From positions 1-19,072 of the forward strand of contig CACXNN010000029.1 in NCBI GenBank assembly GCA_902768995.1: 19,072 nt of DNA, read 5' to 3'. The DNA is from an uncultured Eubacteriales bacterium. GTDB taxonomy: Bacteria; Bacillota; Clostridia; Christensenellales; CAG-138. Shown here piece after piece: positions 17,072-19,072 of the stretch. Position 1 is the first letter of the stretch. Each line of letters opens with the position of its first letter. A model generated the notes under the pieces. It did not search any database. It had not been told where the DNA came from and was given only the letters and a program-made list of their open reading frames with translations. The position numbers were made by a program, and so were the translations under genes.

Positions 17072-17415
17072 TGTTGATCCTTGGCGGCGCTGCCTCAGGC
17101 AAGCGCACCTATCTACTGTCCCTGGGCTACGGGCCGGAGGATATCGCCGACGGCGTGCTGGACGAGAAAAAGGTGCTGTACGGTTTGGAAAAGCTGGTCT
17201 TCGCCGACCCGGAGGGGGCCCAGGCCCTGCTGCCCGCCTTGCTCCAAAAGGAGGTCGTGGTTTGCGCGGAGGTGGGCTCCGGCGTGATCCCCATCCGATA
17301 CGAACAGCGGCAGGCCCGGGAGGCCACGGGCCGCCTCTGCGTGCAGCTCGCTGCCCAGGCGGAGAAGGTGGTCCGCCTGGTGGCCGGCATCCCCACCGTC
17401 ATCAAAGGAGAATAG
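17068..17415 (+). CDS. Short CobU-like protein
   Basis: A 115-aa protein with both ends of CobU but without its middle. The N-terminus MMLILGGAASGKRT resembles the CobU P-loop, yet the expected Ser/Thr after GK is Arg. VVVCAEVGSGVIP parallels the CobU segment VTNEVGSG, and the C-terminus LCVQLAAQAEKVVRLVAGIPTVIKG is a close CobU ending. The central part, including the guanylylated histidine region, is absent, so normal guanylyltransferase activity is unlikely. It may be a regulatory or structural partner of CobU, a specialised kinase, or a degenerating paralogue. It is clean-framed, starts on a 4-nt overlap with cobS and is followed by a good ribosome site for cobC, so it looks maintained. 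Its role is not known to me. Confidence 0.82.
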   Translation: MMLILGGAASGKRTYLLSLGYGPEDIADGVLDEKKVLYGLEKLVFADPEGAQALLPALLQKEVVVCAEVGSGVIPIRYEQRQAREATGRLCVQLAAQAEKVVRLVAGIPTVIKGE

Positions 17416-17419
17416 ACAT

Positions 17420-18019
17420 ATGCAGATATACCTGTTTCGACACGGCCAGACGGCGGGGCACGCCTTCGGGAAGTTCCTGGGCGTCACCGACGAGCCCCTC
17501 TGCGAGCTGGGCGTCGAGACCGCCAAGGCGGCGGGCAGCGACCCCACCGTGCAGGAGGTCCTGGTGACGACCCTGCAGCGCACCCAGATGACGGCGGCCA
17601 TCCTGTTCCCCAACGCCAAACAGCGGATCTGCCCCAGCCTGCGGGAGATGAACTTTGGGGACTTCGAGGGCCGGTCCGCCGACGAGATGAGCGACGATCC
17701 GGACTTCCGCTGGTGGGTGGAGCAGACCCAGTGCCTGGGCCCCTGTCCCCACGGGGAGGCCCGGCTGGTCTTCCAGCACCGCGTGTGCGCCGCCTTCCGC
17801 CGGGAGGTGGAGCGGGCCCGGGCGGCGGGGCAGGAGAAGCTGTATTTCGTGATCCACGGGGGGACCGTCATGTCCGTCCTGGATCGCTTTTCCCGTCCCC
17901 ATGGGTCCTACTACAGCTGGCATCTGAAGAACTGCCAGGGGTTCCGCTGCGAAGCCGCCTGGGGCCCGGAGGGCCTGGAGCTGAGGGATATGGTCCTCCT
18001 GGATCGGGTCGATCCATGA
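17420..18019 (+). CDS. cobC: Histidine phosphatase, probable alpha-ribazole phosphatase CobC
   Basis: Phosphoglycerate-mutase-like phosphatase, predicted to remove phosphate from alpha-ribazole 5'-phosphate or from cobalamin 5'-phosphate. It is 199 aa. The catalytic RHG lies in YLFRHGQT, with the nucleophile H8. LREMNFGDFEGRSADEM supplies the acidic residue, and the second catalytic histidine is H146 in VIHGGTVM. AAAGGAGAAT precedes the ATG. Histidine phosphatases act on many substrates, so the CobC assignment rests on the operon context (between cobS/cobU-like and the TIM-barrel gene) and the LREMNFGDFEG pattern common in CobC. Its stop overlaps the next start by 4 nt. Confidence 0.88.
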   Translation: MQIYLFRHGQTAGHAFGKFLGVTDEPLCELGVETAKAAGSDPTVQEVLVTTLQRTQMTAAILFPNAKQRICPSLREMNFGDFEGRSADEMSDDPDFRWWVEQTQCLGPCPHGEARLVFQHRVCAAFRREVERARAAGQEKLYFVIHGGTVMSVLDRFSRPHGSYYSWHLKNCQGFRCEAAWGPEGLELRDMVLLDRVDP

Positions 18020-18981
18020 AGCGCACCTTCAATCTCACCACCTACCGCGAGGACCTGGACCGCTATCGGGACCGGGCGGACCTGCTGTCTGCCCTTGCGG
18101 GCTTCGACGGGGTGGAGCTCATGCACTGCGGCGAGGACGCTCGCGGCGTGGTGCCCCCGGAGAAGATCCTGGGCGTCCACCTGATCTTCTTTCCCTATTG
18201 GTACGATTTCTACACCGGCGATTTGGCCGCCTGCGAGCGCCATCTGGGCGGCAGGGAGGCCGTCCGCGCCCTCTACGGCGGGGACACGCCGGAAGCTCTC
18301 GTGGACGCCTATCGCCGGGATATAGAACAGGCGAAGGCCGAGGGGGCTCAATACGTGGTCTTCCACGTGTCCGACTGCGCCGACGAGGAGCTGTTCACCC
18401 TGCGCTACCGCCACACCAGCCGGGAGGTGGCTGCCGCTGCGGCGGACCTGCTGAACACCCTCTTTCCCGAGCCGGACGGGGACATGGCCCTGCTGATGGA
18501 AAACCTGTGGCACCCGGGCCTCACGCTGACCGAGCCGGAGGTGACCGGGCTGCTCCTTAATCGGGTCCGCTACCAGAACAAGGGCATCATGCTGGACACG
18601 GGCCATCTCATGCACACGGACCTGACCCTCCGCACCCAGGAGGAGGCCCTCGCCTATATCCGCCGCCGGATCGAAGAGCAGGGGGAGGCCGTTCGCAAGG
18701 CCATCCGGGGCATCCACCTAAATCAGTCCCTGACCGGCGACTATATGGCGTCGGTGGCCGCCCATCCGCCGGCCCTGTCCCGTGACCCCCAAAAGCGCAT
18801 GGAGCAGGTCTATACCCACGCCTTTTCATGCGACCGTCATCGGCCCTTCACCTGCCCGGGGGTGCAGGCGTTCATCGAGTGGATCGACCCCGAGTACCTG
18901 ACCTTCGAGTTCATCTCCCGGTCCCGGGCGGAGCAGGAAGCCATGTTGAAAGTGCAGCTGGATGCTCTGAAACAGGCATAA
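18016..18981 (+). CDS. TIM-barrel protein of the xylose isomerase/AP endonuclease 2 type, cobalamin-operon associated
   Basis: A 321-aa predicted cytoplasmic protein with the divalent-metal TIM-barrel pattern of sugar-phosphate isomerase/epimerase and endonuclease IV-like families. Candidate metal ligands fall at strand ends in the usual order: H in VVFHVSD, E in LLMENLWHPG, D and H in MLDTGHLMHTD, H in IRGIHLNQS, and E in LTFEFISRS. There is no signal peptide or membrane span. It begins on the cobC stop with a 4-nt overlap and is the last gene before a terminator, so it is under the cobalamin riboswitch. Substrate and reaction are unknown. A role in lower-ligand or sugar chemistry of cobamides is my inference, and it could equally be a metabolic gene co-regulated with B12 status. 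Confidence 0.85.
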   Translation: MKRTFNLTTYREDLDRYRDRADLLSALAGFDGVELMHCGEDARGVVPPEKILGVHLIFFPYWYDFYTGDLAACERHLGGREAVRALYGGDTPEALVDAYRRDIEQAKAEGAQYVVFHVSDCADEELFTLRYRHTSREVAAAAADLLNTLFPEPDGDMALLMENLWHPGLTLTEPEVTGLLLNRVRYQNKGIMLDTGHLMHTDLTLRTQEEALAYIRRRIEEQGEAVRKAIRGIHLNQSLTGDYMASVAAHPPALSRDPQKRMEQVYTHAFSCDRHRPFTCPGVQAFIEWIDPEYLTFEFISRSRAEQEAMLKVQLDALKQA

Positions 18982-19010
18982 TTCGACAAGAAAGCAAACG
19001 AACGGTAAAG

Positions 19011-19042
19011 AAACGGAGCGCGGCTTGACGGTCCGTTTTTTT
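19011..19042 (+). terminator. Probable terminator of the cobalamin operon
   Basis: AAACGGA (19011-19017) pairs with TCCGTTT (19032-19038) across a 14-nt loop, followed by T residues to 19042. The stem is only seven pairs, so strength is uncertain. It overlaps the promoter for the next, unseen gene. Confidence 0.65.
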
Positions 19043-19053
19043 GCGGGTATGAT
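19025..19053 (+). promoter_or_regulatory. Sigma-A promoter for a gene beyond the window
   Basis: A -35 TTGACG (19025-19030) and a -10 TATGAT (19048-19053) are separated by 17 bp. The T-run of the preceding terminator forms part of the spacer. The driven gene starts outside the window. Confidence 0.72.
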
Positions 19054-19072
19054 ACGGATATGGAAGCGAAGC

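Overview
The window looks like a chromosomal segment of a GC-rich, low-copy-number Gram-positive anaerobe. I read it as Bacillota, class Clostridia, possibly a gut Oscillospiraceae- or Christensenellales-like lineage. The reasons are the lepA-hemW-hrcA-grpE-dnaK-dnaJ order, a CIRCE operator in front of hrcA, strong Shine-Dalgarno sites, TTGACA/TATAAT-type promoters, and a cobalamin-riboswitch operon. The genus is inference. All protein genes are on the + strand.

Layout. (1) 1-715: a tRNA cluster (the end of a probable tRNA-Leu, Gly-TCC, Gly-GCC, Lys-CTT), followed by about 300 bp of non-coding DNA. That stretch carries partial copies of the tRNA-Lys 3' end and several hairpins sharing an ATGCC/GGCAT core. 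(2) 716-2902: a short operon of rsmD, coaD and an acidic coiled-coil protein, each joined by a 4-nt overlap and closed by a terminator. (3) 2923-5957: lepA and hemW, closed by a terminator. (4) 6005-11420: the heat-shock operon hrcA-grpE-dnaK-dnaJ under a CIRCE-controlled promoter, with a gamma-class carbonic anhydrase-like gene at its end. (5) 11421-11640: non-coding DNA with three 20-bp-phased repeats and a polypurine tract. (6) 11627-19042: a cobalamin-riboswitch-controlled operon. It holds a corrinoid ABC importer (btuF, btuC, btuD), nucleotide-loop assembly genes (cobT, cobU, cobS, a short cobU-like gene, cobC) and a TIM-barrel protein of unknown function.

How the genes work together. 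The B12 operon is built to import corrinoids and finish them: CobT activates the lower-ligand base, CobU activates cobinamide, CobS joins the halves and CobC removes phosphate. The riboswitch would shut it off when cobalamin is plentiful. The heat-shock operon is the classical DnaK-DnaJ-GrpE machine with its own HrcA repressor.

Three genes carry lesions visible in the sequence itself. coaD has a perfect 51-bp in-frame tandem duplication. lepA has lost its stop codon at the expected end and reads on through hemW in the wrong frame. cobT is split by a frame change at about 15360, where about ten residues of the family are missing. Three such events in 19 kb suggest either draft or metagenome assembly errors or real gene decay. 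Raw reads would decide. The most interesting candidates for undescribed biology are the riboswitch-controlled TIM-barrel protein, the short CobU-like protein, the acidic protein next to coaD, and the repeated tRNA-Lys tails.
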